Assembly (NCBI GenBank): GCA_007132865.1
Contig: SLNU01000118.1
Location: 1-7,115, forward strand
Reading direction: 5' to 3'
DNA length: 7,115 nucleotides
Source of the DNA: Bacteroidales bacterium
Lineage (GTDB): Bacteria; Bacteroidota; Bacteroidia; Bacteroidales; UBA7960
Position numbers and translations under genes: made by a program. Position 1 is the first letter of the stretch; each line of letters begins with the position of its first letter. The notes below the pieces were generated by a model. That model saw nothing but the letters and a program-made list of their open reading frames with translations. It had not been told where the DNA came from and made no database searches. Of the stretch, positions 1 through 6,080 are shown piece by piece.

Positions 1-160
1 AGGAAGCGCCGGCAGCGGCCAGGGCATCTGTTCCGATGTACCTTCCGATGATGATGGTATCGACAATATTGTACAATTGCTGGAACACATTGCCCAGCAA
101 CATGGGCAGGGCGAACAGGAAAATCTGTTTTCCGACGGGTCCCTGGCTTAGGTCACGCAT
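1..160 (-). CDS. MATE-family multidrug/metabolite exporter, N-terminal part (runs off the left edge)
   Basis: Reading the minus strand from the ATG at 160-158 gives 53 open codons to the window edge, beginning MRDLSQGPVGKQIFLFALPM. Further on come the stretches LLGNVFQQLYNIVDT and IIIGRYIGTDALAAAGAS. The pattern of first-helix hydrophobics, then QQLYN-VDT, then a G-R-hydrophobic-G-x-DALAA-GA segment is typical of the start of MATE (multi antimicrobial extrusion) transporters. These are 12-helix inner-membrane proteins that export drugs or metabolites using an Na+ or H+ gradient. An in-frame TAA lies a few codons before the ATG, so this is the first possible start after a stop. The gene is transcribed away from the glycosyltransferase operon across a 106-bp gap. 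The substrate cannot be read from this fragment. Family assignment is firm; subfamily (NorM- or DinF-like) is not. Confidence 0.88.
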   Translation of the reverse strand, partial: MRDLSQGPVGKQIFLFALPMLLGNVFQQLYNIVDTIIIGRYIGTDALAAAGAS

Positions 161-219
161 GCCAAAATATTATGAAACTTACAACAGCGTGGCGGGGAAA
201 AAGTTTCTCAAAATAATCT

Positions 220-227
220 TACATTTG
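220..227 (+). promoter_or_regulatory. Candidate Bacteroidota -7 promoter box for the glycosyltransferase operon
   Basis: TACATTTG is an exact match to the Bacteroidota vegetative -7 consensus TAnnTTTG. It sits 39 bp before the GT2 ATG at 267, so it predicts a 5' leader of about 30 nt. I see no clear TTG/TTTG -33 element at the expected distance, so support rests on the -7 box and its position in the divergent gap. Its location also argues against any GT2 start further upstream. Confidence 0.5.
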
Positions 228-266
228 CCTTTAGCCGGAGCAAATGATCATCAACCGATAGCCACC

Positions 267-1202
267 ATGGATATTTCTGTCGTTGTGCCTCTGTTCAATG
301 AGGAGGAATCCCTGCCTGAGCTCGCCGCCTGGATCGACCGGGTCATGAAGGCCCATGGGTTTGCCTATGAGCTCATCCTGGTGGATGATGGCAGCAGAGA
401 CGGATCCTGGAAAACCATCGAAGCCCTTTCCGGACAGTTTCCGGCAATCAGGGGATTCCGTTTCCGGCGAAACTACGGCAAATCTGCCGCCCTGCATACT
501 GGCTTCAGAAATGCCTCCGGGGAAGTGGTCATCACAATGGACGCCGACCTGCAGGACAGCCCCGATGAGATCCCCGCATTGTATAAAATGATCCGCGAAG
601 ACGGCTATGACCTGGTCAGCGGATGGAAAAAAGTACGGCACGATCCGCTCTCCAAAACCCTGCCCACCCGCTTGTTCAACTGGGCCACCAGGTGCGCCAC
701 CGGGATTCGCTTGCATGATTTTAACTGCGGACTGAAGGCTTACCGGCTGGCGGTGGTGAAAAGCATAGAGGTCTATGGGGAAATGCATCGGTATATTCCG
801 GTCATGGCCAAATGGGCTGGTTTTACGCACATTGGGGAAAAGGTGGTGGCACACCAGAAACGGAAATACGGGAAGACGAAATTCGGACTGGAACGCTTTC
901 TGAACGGGTTTCTGGACCTGATCTCCATCAGCTTTGTCACCCGGTTCGGAAGAAAACCAATGCATCTGTTTGGTTTGCTGGGGACCCTGTTGTTTCTGGC
1001 CGGTTTCGTGATAGCGCTCTACCTGGCCTATGGGAAATTCTTCATGATGGAGTACCGAATGACTGAAAGGCCTTTGTTTTACTTCGGACTGCTGGCCATG
1101 GTGCTTGGTACCCAGCTTTTTTTGGCCGGTTTTCTGGGGGAATTGATCTCCCGTTCTGCACCCGACCGAAACAATTATCAAATCGAAAAAACCTGCGGCT
1201 GA
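267..1202 (+). CDS. GT2 polyprenyl-phosphate-type glycosyltransferase (DPM1/GtrB/ArnC-like) with two C-terminal membrane helices
   Basis: The 311-residue product starts MDISVVVPLFNEEESLPELA, the usual N-terminus of GT-A fold family 2 enzymes that move a sugar from a nucleotide sugar to a polyprenyl phosphate on the cytoplasmic side of the inner membrane. Visible motifs are VDDGSRDGS (residues 39-47, nucleotide binding), MDADLQDSPDEIP (91-103, the DxD metal site) and the R/K-rich stretch before FNCGLKAYR (152-160). Two hydrophobic segments at about 231-254 and 269-293 are the membrane helices usual in GtrB/ArnC/DPM1-like members. The reading frame is open back to 36, but that part reads as random sequence, overlaps the divergent MATE gene and contains the -7 box, so ATG 267 is chosen. 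No Shine-Dalgarno is seen. One base separates its stop from the next gene. Sugar and acceptor are unknown. Confidence 0.9.
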   Translation: MDISVVVPLFNEEESLPELAAWIDRVMKAHGFAYELILVDDGSRDGSWKTIEALSGQFPAIRGFRFRRNYGKSAALHTGFRNASGEVVITMDADLQDSPDEIPALYKMIREDGYDLVSGWKKVRHDPLSKTLPTRLFNWATRCATGIRLHDFNCGLKAYRLAVVKSIEVYGEMHRYIPVMAKWAGFTHIGEKVVAHQKRKYGKTKFGLERFLNGFLDLISISFVTRFGRKPMHLFGLLGTLLFLAGFVIALYLAYGKFFMMEYRMTERPLFYFGLLAMVLGTQLFLAGFLGELISRSAPDRNNYQIEKTCG

Positions 1203-1203
1203 A

Positions 1204-2361
1204 TTGGCAAAAATCGTGATACTCGGTCCGGCCCACCCTTTGCGCGGTGGAGGCATGTCTACCTTCAACGAGCGACTGGCACGGGCATTTCAGGACCAGG
1301 GGCACCAGGTGGTGATTTATACCTTTTCGCTGCAGTATCCCGGGTTTCTCTTTCCCGGCAAAACCCAGTATTCAGAAGAACCTCCTCCGCCAGACCTGGA
1401 TATCAGGGTCAGGCTGAACAGCATCAACCCTTTGAATTGGTTTAGAGTCGGATGGGAGCTCCGGAGGATGCAGCCCGATCTGCTGGTGATCCGTTATTGG
1501 CTGCCATTCATGGCGCCCTGTCTGGGGACTGTTGCCTCCCGGGTGAGGAAGAACGGACATACGCGGGTGGTTGCCATCACCGACAATATCGTTCCCCATG
1601 AAAAACGGCCCGGGGACCGCATGCTGACCAGTTTTTTTATTCGTCGGATGCATGGGTTCGTGACCATGTCGGAAGCCGTTGGAAAGGACCTGCAGGCATT
1701 CGGTATCCCCGAATCAAAAATTGGTTTTTGTCCCCATCCGTTATACGACAACTTTGGCCCACGCAAACCTAAAGCAGTGGCCAGGGAGGAACTGGGGCCC
1801 GATATCCGGGACCTTGCCCCGGATGCGCTGCTGGTCCTTTTTTTTGGATTTATCAGGCCTTACAAGGGACTGGACCTGCTGCTGGAAGCCATGGCTGATC
1901 CGCGCCTGAAAAAATTGCCGGTAAAACTGCTGGTGGCCGGGGAGTTTTACAGCCAGCCGGAGCCTTATTATAAGCTGGCAGATTCCCTGGGTGTGGATGA
2001 CCGCATCATCTGGCATACCGATTTTATCGCAGACCATCTGGTGGGAAGTTATTTCTGTGCCGCCGACCTGGTTGCACAGCCATATAAAACCGCCACCCAA
2101 AGTGGAGTGACCCAGGTAGCCTATCATTTTGAAGTGCCCATGCTCGTGACTGCGGTTGGCGGATTACCGGAAATGGTTGCGCATATGAAAGCAGGCTATG
2201 TCGTAGATCCCGGTCCCACACCGATTGCAGATGCCATCGTGGATTACTTCAGCAACAACCGGGGTCCGACGATGCGGGAGCAACTAAAACACGAAAAAAA
2301 GCGTTTTTCCTGGGAGCGCTTTACAACCGCCCTGATGGAAAAGGGCAGCATAAAACCATGA
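1204..2361 (+). CDS. GT4-type (GT-B fold) glycosyltransferase, TTG start
   Basis: The 385-residue protein begins MAKIVILGPAHPLRGGGMST, with the glycine-rich N-terminal loop of GT-B fold enzymes. Residues 1 to about 190 form the acceptor half. The donor half carries FFGFIRPYKGLDLLLEAM (213-230), LLVAGEF (242-248), DRIIWHTDFI (266-275) and SGVTQVAYHFEVPMLVT (300-316) before GGLPEMV. Its role is probably sugar transfer from a nucleotide sugar to a growing envelope glycan at the cytoplasmic membrane face. The start is TTG at 1204, one base after the GT2 stop, and no in-frame ATG is available upstream; the family's usual N-terminus is recovered only from this TTG. The canonical E-x7-E of many GT4 enzymes is not apparent: by alignment on the glycine at 301 the two positions are T298 and A306. 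Coupling to GT2 upstream and gmhA 4 bp downstream suggests one operon. Donor and linkage are unknown. Confidence 0.87.
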   Translation: MAKIVILGPAHPLRGGGMSTFNERLARAFQDQGHQVVIYTFSLQYPGFLFPGKTQYSEEPPPPDLDIRVRLNSINPLNWFRVGWELRRMQPDLLVIRYWLPFMAPCLGTVASRVRKNGHTRVVAITDNIVPHEKRPGDRMLTSFFIRRMHGFVTMSEAVGKDLQAFGIPESKIGFCPHPLYDNFGPRKPKAVAREELGPDIRDLAPDALLVLFFGFIRPYKGLDLLLEAMADPRLKKLPVKLLVAGEFYSQPEPYYKLADSLGVDDRIIWHTDFIADHLVGSYFCAADLVAQPYKTATQSGVTQVAYHFEVPMLVTAVGGLPEMVAHMKAGYVVDPGPTPIADAIVDYFSNNRGPTMREQLKHEKKRFSWERFTTALMEKGSIKP

Positions 2362-2365
2362 TTTT

Positions 2366-2938
2366 ATGGAAATCAGAAAGCAGTTCGAGGAAGCCATTGC
2401 GCTGAAAAAAAAGGTGTTGTCAGACGATCAGATCATGGATGCCCTGGAGCAGACCATACAGGACATTGTGGGGGCTTACCGGAATGGGGGTAAGGTGCTT
2501 TTCTGTGGCAACGGGGGCAGCGCGGCGGATGCCCAGCACCTGGCCTCTGAACTTTCCGGTCGTTTCTATCTTGACCGCCCCCCATTGAATGCAGAAGCGC
2601 TGCACGTGAACTCCTCTTTTCTGACCGCCACGGCCAACGATTACTCCTTTGAGATGGTGTACCACCGCATGACCAGGGCGCTGGGCAGGGAAGGGGATGT
2701 GCTGGTGGCTTTGTCCACTTCGGGGAAGTCCCCGAACATCCTTCGGGCGCTGGAAGCAGCGCGGGAAATTGGGATGACGACCGTCGGACTGACCGGAGGG
2801 GACGGGGGGAATATGCAGGGTTTATGCGATATCCTGATCAGGGTGCCTTCACACGATACGCCCAGGATACAGGAAGTGCATATTTTAATCGGACATATAA
2901 TATGTGAACAGGTGGAGGCAGCGATGTTCAGTAAATAA
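2366..2938 (+). CDS. gmhA: Phosphoheptose isomerase (sedoheptulose 7-phosphate isomerase)
   Basis: GmhA converts sedoheptulose 7-phosphate to D-glycero-D-manno-heptose 7-phosphate in the cytosol, the first step of nucleotide-heptose synthesis for LPS, capsule or S-layer glycans. The 190-residue product has normal family length and a single SIS domain. It carries FCGNGGSAADAQHLASEL (46-63), RPPLNAEAL (71-79), ATANDYSFE (88-96), ALSTSGKSPN (115-124) and DTPRIQEVHILIGHIICE (164-181). The zinc-ligand set known from Escherichia coli GmhA (His, Glu, Gln, His) is present as H58, E62, Q169 and H177, with the same 4- and 8-residue spacings within each pair. The ATG lies 4 bp after the GT4 stop. A competing ATG at 2358 overlaps that stop but is in another frame. 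The enzyme looks complete. DiaA-like SIS proteins are related, but the full active-site set favours GmhA. Confidence 0.93.
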   Translation: MEIRKQFEEAIALKKKVLSDDQIMDALEQTIQDIVGAYRNGGKVLFCGNGGSAADAQHLASELSGRFYLDRPPLNAEALHVNSSFLTATANDYSFEMVYHRMTRALGREGDVLVALSTSGKSPNILRALEAAREIGMTTVGLTGGDGGNMQGLCDILIRVPSHDTPRIQEVHILIGHIICEQVEAAMFSK

Positions 2939-2965
2939 TTAAGACCTCCCAAAGAAAATATTTGA

Positions 2966-3574
2966 ATGCCAGCTACCGGAAAATCCTTCAGAACTGGGAC
3001 AGCGAAACGCCATGTGCTTTCGGGCGGCATGGTGAACGATCGTTGGACCCTTTTTCTGGATCGGGACGGGGTGCTGAATGAGCGCCCCATGAATGATTAT
3101 GTGAAGGGTTTGTCGGACTTCGTCTGGAAGGAGGGGGCACTGCAGGGCCTTGCAGGCTTGTCACAAATATTCGGTACGATCGTGGTGGTGACCAACCAGC
3201 AGGGCATCGGGAAAGGGCTGATGACAGCAGACGACCTGGAGCTGATTCACAACAAGATGCTTCAGGAAGCAAAGGAAGCCGGGGCCCGGATCGAAAAGGT
3301 GTATTATTGCGGGGAGCTGGCCAGAACCCGCAGCTTTTACCGCAAGCCCTCAGTGGGCATGGGACTTCTGGCGAGAAAGGATTTTCCGCAAATCTGCTTT
3401 TCACAAAGCGTGATGGTCGGGGATACCATCTCCGATATGCAATTTGGGAAAAGGCTCAAAATGCATACGGTGTTGATCGACAAGGACCCATCCCTGGCCA
3501 GGGAATATTCCCGGATGGTAGACCTGAGGTTTGCTGATCTTAACGGGTTTAGCCAATATTTACAAAAAGTATAG
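2966..3574 (+). CDS. HAD-superfamily phosphatase, GmhB-like (probable heptose-(bis)phosphate phosphatase)
   Basis: This is a cytosolic HAD phosphatase of the histidinol-phosphatase/GmhB type. HAD motif I is FLDRDGVLNERP (nucleophile D32 and acid/base D34, counting from ATG 2966). Motif II is VVVTNQQGIGKG (73-84), motif III contains RKP (K127), and motif IV is MVGDTISDMQFG (150-161; D153, D157). In GmhB the reaction removes the C7 phosphate of heptose 1,7-bisphosphate; that substrate is inferred here from gmhA next door. E. coli GmhB has a Cys/His zinc loop before RKP, but only C115 is present in this region. Two starts are possible: ATG 2966 (202 residues) or ATG 3029 (181 residues). Homologues normally begin a few residues before the DRDG motif, which favours 3029, although the extra segment has coding-like G+C. 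The gene follows gmhA by 27 bp and lies in the same operon. Confidence 0.82.
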   Translation: MPATGKSFRTGTAKRHVLSGGMVNDRWTLFLDRDGVLNERPMNDYVKGLSDFVWKEGALQGLAGLSQIFGTIVVVTNQQGIGKGLMTADDLELIHNKMLQEAKEAGARIEKVYYCGELARTRSFYRKPSVGMGLLARKDFPQICFSQSVMVGDTISDMQFGKRLKMHTVLIDKDPSLAREYSRMVDLRFADLNGFSQYLQKV

Positions 3575-3597
3575 GACATTTAAAATAAGTGTAGGAC
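3567..3597 (+). repeat. Two 11-bp direct repeats, 20 bp apart, before the S8 protease start
   Basis: AAGTATAGGAC (3567-3577) and AAGTGTAGGAC (3587-3597) match at 10 of 11 positions and are offset by exactly 20 bp, about two helical turns. The first copy contains the HAD stop codon. The second ends 7 bp before the protease ATG and includes AGGA, a possible weak ribosome binding site. Function is unknown and could be chance. Confidence 0.45.
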
Positions 3598-3604
3598 TGA
3601 AGCA

Positions 3605-5332
3605 ATGCGTTTAGACAAGATAATTAAATACCAGTTTCTTATTGTTGGCTGCTTTTTATCATGGACGGTCCATGGTGTCGCCAGCGGCAGCCTCACCGCT
3701 CGTTCCACCGCCAGCAGTGCCTCCGCCAACAGCACCTCCACTTATCCACCCCTGTACTACTGGGTGAGCTTCACGGACAAGACCGGCACTCCCTTCTCAC
3801 TGACGCGGCCGGAAGAATTTCTGTCTCCCCGCTCCATTGAAAGACGGATTCGTCAGGGCATTTCCCTTGAAGAGGCCGACCTGCCTGTCGATCCGGCTTA
3901 TGTAGTCGGACTTTTAAGCGATACAGCCGTTTCGGTTTATTATGTGAGCCGCTGGATGAACGGGGCCCTGGTGAGGGCACCCTACGAGCATTCGATTAGC
4001 CGGATAGCCCAGCTGCCTTTTGTGGAGAGTACAATGGAAATCAAACCGGATCTGACTGGCGCACCGGCCCAATCTCCATTTTCTACGAAATTTAGCGGTA
4101 TTCAGGGGGTGGAAGGGTGTGTCGGACCCGATTACGGGGATTCAAGGCAACAGATTGAACAACTCAATGGTCAGTACTTGCATGCGATGGACTTTGTCGG
4201 ACAAGGCATGCACATTGCTGTGCTGGATGCAGGCTTCCTGAATGTGGATCAGCTTTGGACGTTCGAAAGCATGCGGACAGAAGGCAGGTTGCTGGGTGTG
4301 AAAGATTTCGTTGATCTGCAGGGAGATCCATTCAGAGGCCATTCCCATGGGATGTCGGTACTTTCGGTAATGGCAGCCGACAGCCCGGGGCAATTGATGG
4401 GGACGGCTCCCGGGGCTTCTTACTGGCTGCTAAGGACGGAAGATGGAGGCAGTGAATACATTATCGAAGAGTATAACTGGCTTGCCGCTGTTGAATTTGC
4501 GGACAGCGCAGGGGTGGACATCATCAATTCTTCGCTGGGCTATACCCGTTTTGACGATCCGGCACAGGACCATACGTATGAATCGCTTGACGGACAGACG
4601 ACCGTGGTAAGCAGGGCGGCAAACATGGCATTTGAAAGGGGCATGCTGGTGGTAAACAGTGCAGGGAACTATGGGGCGCAGGACTGGCAGTATATTGGTG
4701 CCCCTGCCGATGCTCCCGGTGCACTGGCCGTGGGGGCCGTGACAGCGGAAGGGATACGCACAGACTGGAGCTCAGTGGGCCCGTCATCCGACGGAAGGCT
4801 CAAGCCGGATGTGATGGCCATGGGGCAGCAGGTGAGTGCGACAAATGCATTCAATGGAACAACAGGTGTGAATGGTACCTCGTTTTCATCCCCGCTGATT
4901 GCCGGTATGGCGGCATGCCTTTGGCAGAAGTACCCCATGCAGGGTGCAGCCGATATTAAAATGGCTATAATAAGGAGTGCAAGCAAATTTGGGTATCCTG
5001 ATTATTTGATGGGCTACGGGATCCCCGATTTCAGAAAGGCGTCGAAGATCCTTGAGGCTACGCATGGCCAGCAAAGCGTGATGATTCTGCCAAATCCACT
5101 GCAGACCCATTCTACCGTAGAATTTGTCTCGGATGTACCTGACAGAATGGAGTTGCATATCGTAAATATGAAAGGGGAGGTGGTTTACCAGGTGTCGGAC
5201 CTGCAGGTGTTTGAGGGGTTCAACGGACTGCGTCCCTTTTCGGGTATATCACATCTTCCTGCTGGCGTTTATCTGGTAAGGCTTGCAACAGTCCAATTCA
5301 ACGAAGTGCTTAAAGTCATGATTGTGGATTGA
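3605..5332 (+). CDS. Secreted S8 (subtilisin-like) serine protease with T9SS type A C-terminal sorting domain
   Basis: The 575-residue product starts with a signal peptide: basic MRLDKIIKYQ, then a hydrophobic core FLIVGCFLSW and probable cleavage near residues 23-28. A Ser/Thr/Ala-rich spacer (about 27-46) and a probable propeptide region (about 50-160) follow. The subtilase triad is D208 in IAVLDAGF, H248 in SHGMSVLS and S426 in NGTSFSSP; the oxyanion Asn is N355 in NSAGN. The last 80 or so residues (from LPNPLQTHSTVEF at 495 to LPAGVYLVRL at 551 and the KVMIVD end) match the beta-strand pattern of T9SS type A sorting domains, which direct export across the outer membrane and are removed or anchored there. 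The protein should therefore be surface-bound or secreted. It lies 30 bp after the HAD gene, with no evident terminator between them. Substrate is unknown; the catalytic residues appear intact. Confidence 0.92.
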   Translation: MRLDKIIKYQFLIVGCFLSWTVHGVASGSLTARSTASSASANSTSTYPPLYYWVSFTDKTGTPFSLTRPEEFLSPRSIERRIRQGISLEEADLPVDPAYVVGLLSDTAVSVYYVSRWMNGALVRAPYEHSISRIAQLPFVESTMEIKPDLTGAPAQSPFSTKFSGIQGVEGCVGPDYGDSRQQIEQLNGQYLHAMDFVGQGMHIAVLDAGFLNVDQLWTFESMRTEGRLLGVKDFVDLQGDPFRGHSHGMSVLSVMAADSPGQLMGTAPGASYWLLRTEDGGSEYIIEEYNWLAAVEFADSAGVDIINSSLGYTRFDDPAQDHTYESLDGQTTVVSRAANMAFERGMLVVNSAGNYGAQDWQYIGAPADAPGALAVGAVTAEGIRTDWSSVGPSSDGRLKPDVMAMGQQVSATNAFNGTTGVNGTSFSSPLIAGMAACLWQKYPMQGAADIKMAIIRSASKFGYPDYLMGYGIPDFRKASKILEATHGQQSVMILPNPLQTHSTVEFVSDVPDRMELHIVNMKGEVVYQVSDLQVFEGFNGLRPFSGISHLPAGVYLVRLATVQFNEVLKVMIVD

Positions 5333-5476
5333 TTATCTGTCATCTACATTCATAATTCACCAAAAATACCTTTCCCAGAAGCGCCTGCCTGTATTAGGGC
5401 TGGAGGGTGCATCACATCAGCTTATCCTCGTGAACATATCACACAATACTTTTATACTACTATCATTGATCTGCTC

Positions 5477-5588
5477 AAGCCCCAGCCTTGGTTGCATAGT
5501 TCCCGGCACTGATTGCGGGAACACCCATTATTGTATTACACAAGGTCTTTCATAAGCCTCAGCCTTGATTGCATAGGCACCAAGCACT
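5477..5588 (+). repeat. Imperfect direct repeat pair, 77 bp period
   Basis: The 23-bp segments 5477-5499 and 5554-5576 match at 21 of 23 positions (common core CAGCCTTG, then TTGCATAG). Allowing one gap, the similarity continues weakly to 5510 and 5588, both ending in GCACT. The period of 77 bp is not a multiple of three, which argues against a duplicated coding segment. I do not recognise the sequence as a named element; a remnant of an intergenic repeat family is possible. Confidence 0.65.
5499..5522 (+). other. Hairpin (7-bp perfect stem) inside the first direct-repeat region
   Basis: GTTCCCG (5499-5505) and CGGGAAC (5516-5522) are perfect complements around a 10-nt loop. It is the most G+C-rich stem in the gap. 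No T-run follows on either strand, so it is not a standard intrinsic terminator. It lies about 170 bp past the protease stop and could protect or end that transcript. Confidence 0.5.
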
Positions 5589-5667
5589 CTTTGAATATTC
5601 TTCATGATAGGGTGGAGATTATTATTCGGTGAGCGCTTACCTGTTATAGCCACATTCAATTACGGAT

Positions 5668-5845
5668 GTTCACAAAAATAAACACTGTTTTATTGTTTAC
5701 CTACGTAAACAATAAAAGATGTTTACAATCTACAACAACAATTTACACTGGTAAACAAAACTATGTAATAAACACATTAAAAGCAACATACACATCTGTA
5801 AACAGTTCACAAAACAACACAGTCCTTCTGTTTACAAACATAAAC
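5668..5845. repeat. Cluster of GTTTAC-N4-GTAAAC inverted repeats (candidate operator array)
   Basis: Four 16-bp sites share the form GTTTAC-N4-GTAAAC: 5668-5683 (GTTCAC-AAAA-ATAAAC), 5695-5710 (GTTTAC-CTAC-GTAAAC, perfect), 5741-5756 (ATTTAC-ACTG-GTAAAC) and 5830-5845 (GTTTAC-AAAC-ATAAAC). Extra half-sites lie at 5721-5726, 5768-5773, 5798-5803 and 5805-5810; the last two form TGTAAAC-A-GTTCACA (5797-5811). The two halves of each full site are 10 bp apart, one helical turn, as expected for a dimeric helix-turn-helix protein binding one face of DNA. The XRE gene downstream is the obvious candidate binder, by inference only. Confidence 0.7.
5688..5717. repeat. Perfect 30-bp inverted repeat (13-bp arms, 4-bp spacer)
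   Basis: TTTTATTGTTTAC (5688-5700) and GTAAACAATAAAA (5705-5717) are exact reverse complements around CTAC. This is the strongest site of the GTTTAC cluster, extended by seven further bases on each arm. It could serve as a high-affinity operator or form an A+T-rich cruciform or hairpin. As RNA the stem is followed by no T-run on the plus strand. Confidence 0.8.
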
Positions 5846-6063
5846 ATGCCATTTAATCTATTTATTGACAAAATAACATTTATTAAGATATTAAAGTAAA
5901 GAATACCAGCTTATAAAGAGAATCATATCAATAATAACTATAATATATTCTTATACTTCTGATCGTTGTTTATTAAATTTACTATAATACTTTATAATAT
6001 TGAATAACAGCATAATAAATACTATATATAAAGCATATATTTAATATATACGTATTATTCAGC

Positions 6064-6075
6064 AATGTAAACATT
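6064..6075. promoter_or_regulatory. Symmetric GTAAAC-containing site close to the XRE gene
   Basis: AATGT-AA-ACATT is a perfect inverted repeat that includes the half-site GTAAAC (6067-6072), 54 bp before the XRE ATG. It carries the same hexamer as the cluster at 5668-5845, so it may be an autoregulatory site. Binding is not shown by the sequence. Confidence 0.4.
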
Positions 6076-6080
6076 AAAAA

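Larger units (their letters stand above)
5333..5640. other. Gene-free stretch after the protease, moderate G+C
   Basis: No convincing gene is seen on either strand. Short open frames exist but read as random sequence, including a 25-codon minus-strand frame beginning MKNIQRVLGAYAIKAEAYER near 5615. No intrinsic terminator with a T-run is evident directly after the protease stop. The stretch contains a direct-repeat pair and a hairpin, listed separately, and an almost symmetric 12-mer GTGAGCGCTTAC at 5629-5640. Confidence 0.6.

Noticed and set aside
36..266. N-terminal extension of the GT2 frame upstream of ATG 267
   Set aside because: It reads as random sequence, overlaps the MATE gene on the other strand and includes the likely -7 box; the GT2 family starts at MDISVVVP.
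261..270. GCCACCATGG around the GT2 start, identical to the eukaryotic Kozak consensus
   Set aside because: The genes are clearly bacterial, so this is coincidence.
5499..5522. Intrinsic terminator of the protease transcript
   Set aside because: The stem is good, but no T-run follows on either strand.
5322..5555. 77-codon open frame after the protease
   Set aside because: It overlaps the protease end, has no recognisable domain, and runs through the direct repeats and hairpin.
5541..5617. 25-codon minus-strand frame MKNIQRVLGAYAIKAEAYER...
   Set aside because: Too short and unsupported. The second copy of the direct repeat is in a different frame, so the repeat does not preserve the peptide.
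5694..5711. parS-like centromere site (resemblance to TGTTTCACGTGAAACA)
   Set aside because: The half-sites and spacing differ (TGTTTAC-N4-GTAAACA), and no parA/parB genes are present.
5705..5726. BirA-type biotin operator (GTAAAC ... GTTTAC)
   Set aside because: BirA sites need about 15 bp between inward-facing halves; here the gap is 10 bp, the dominant arrangement is the opposite orientation, and no biotin genes are nearby.
5668..5845. CRISPR array
   Set aside because: Repeats are short, inverted and unevenly spaced, with no uniform spacers and no cas genes.
5666..5899. 77-codon open frame with repeated NTVLLFT words
   Set aside because: The peptide repetition is a by-product of the duplicated DNA block with GTTTAC sites in A+T-rich sequence; it is not a plausible protein.
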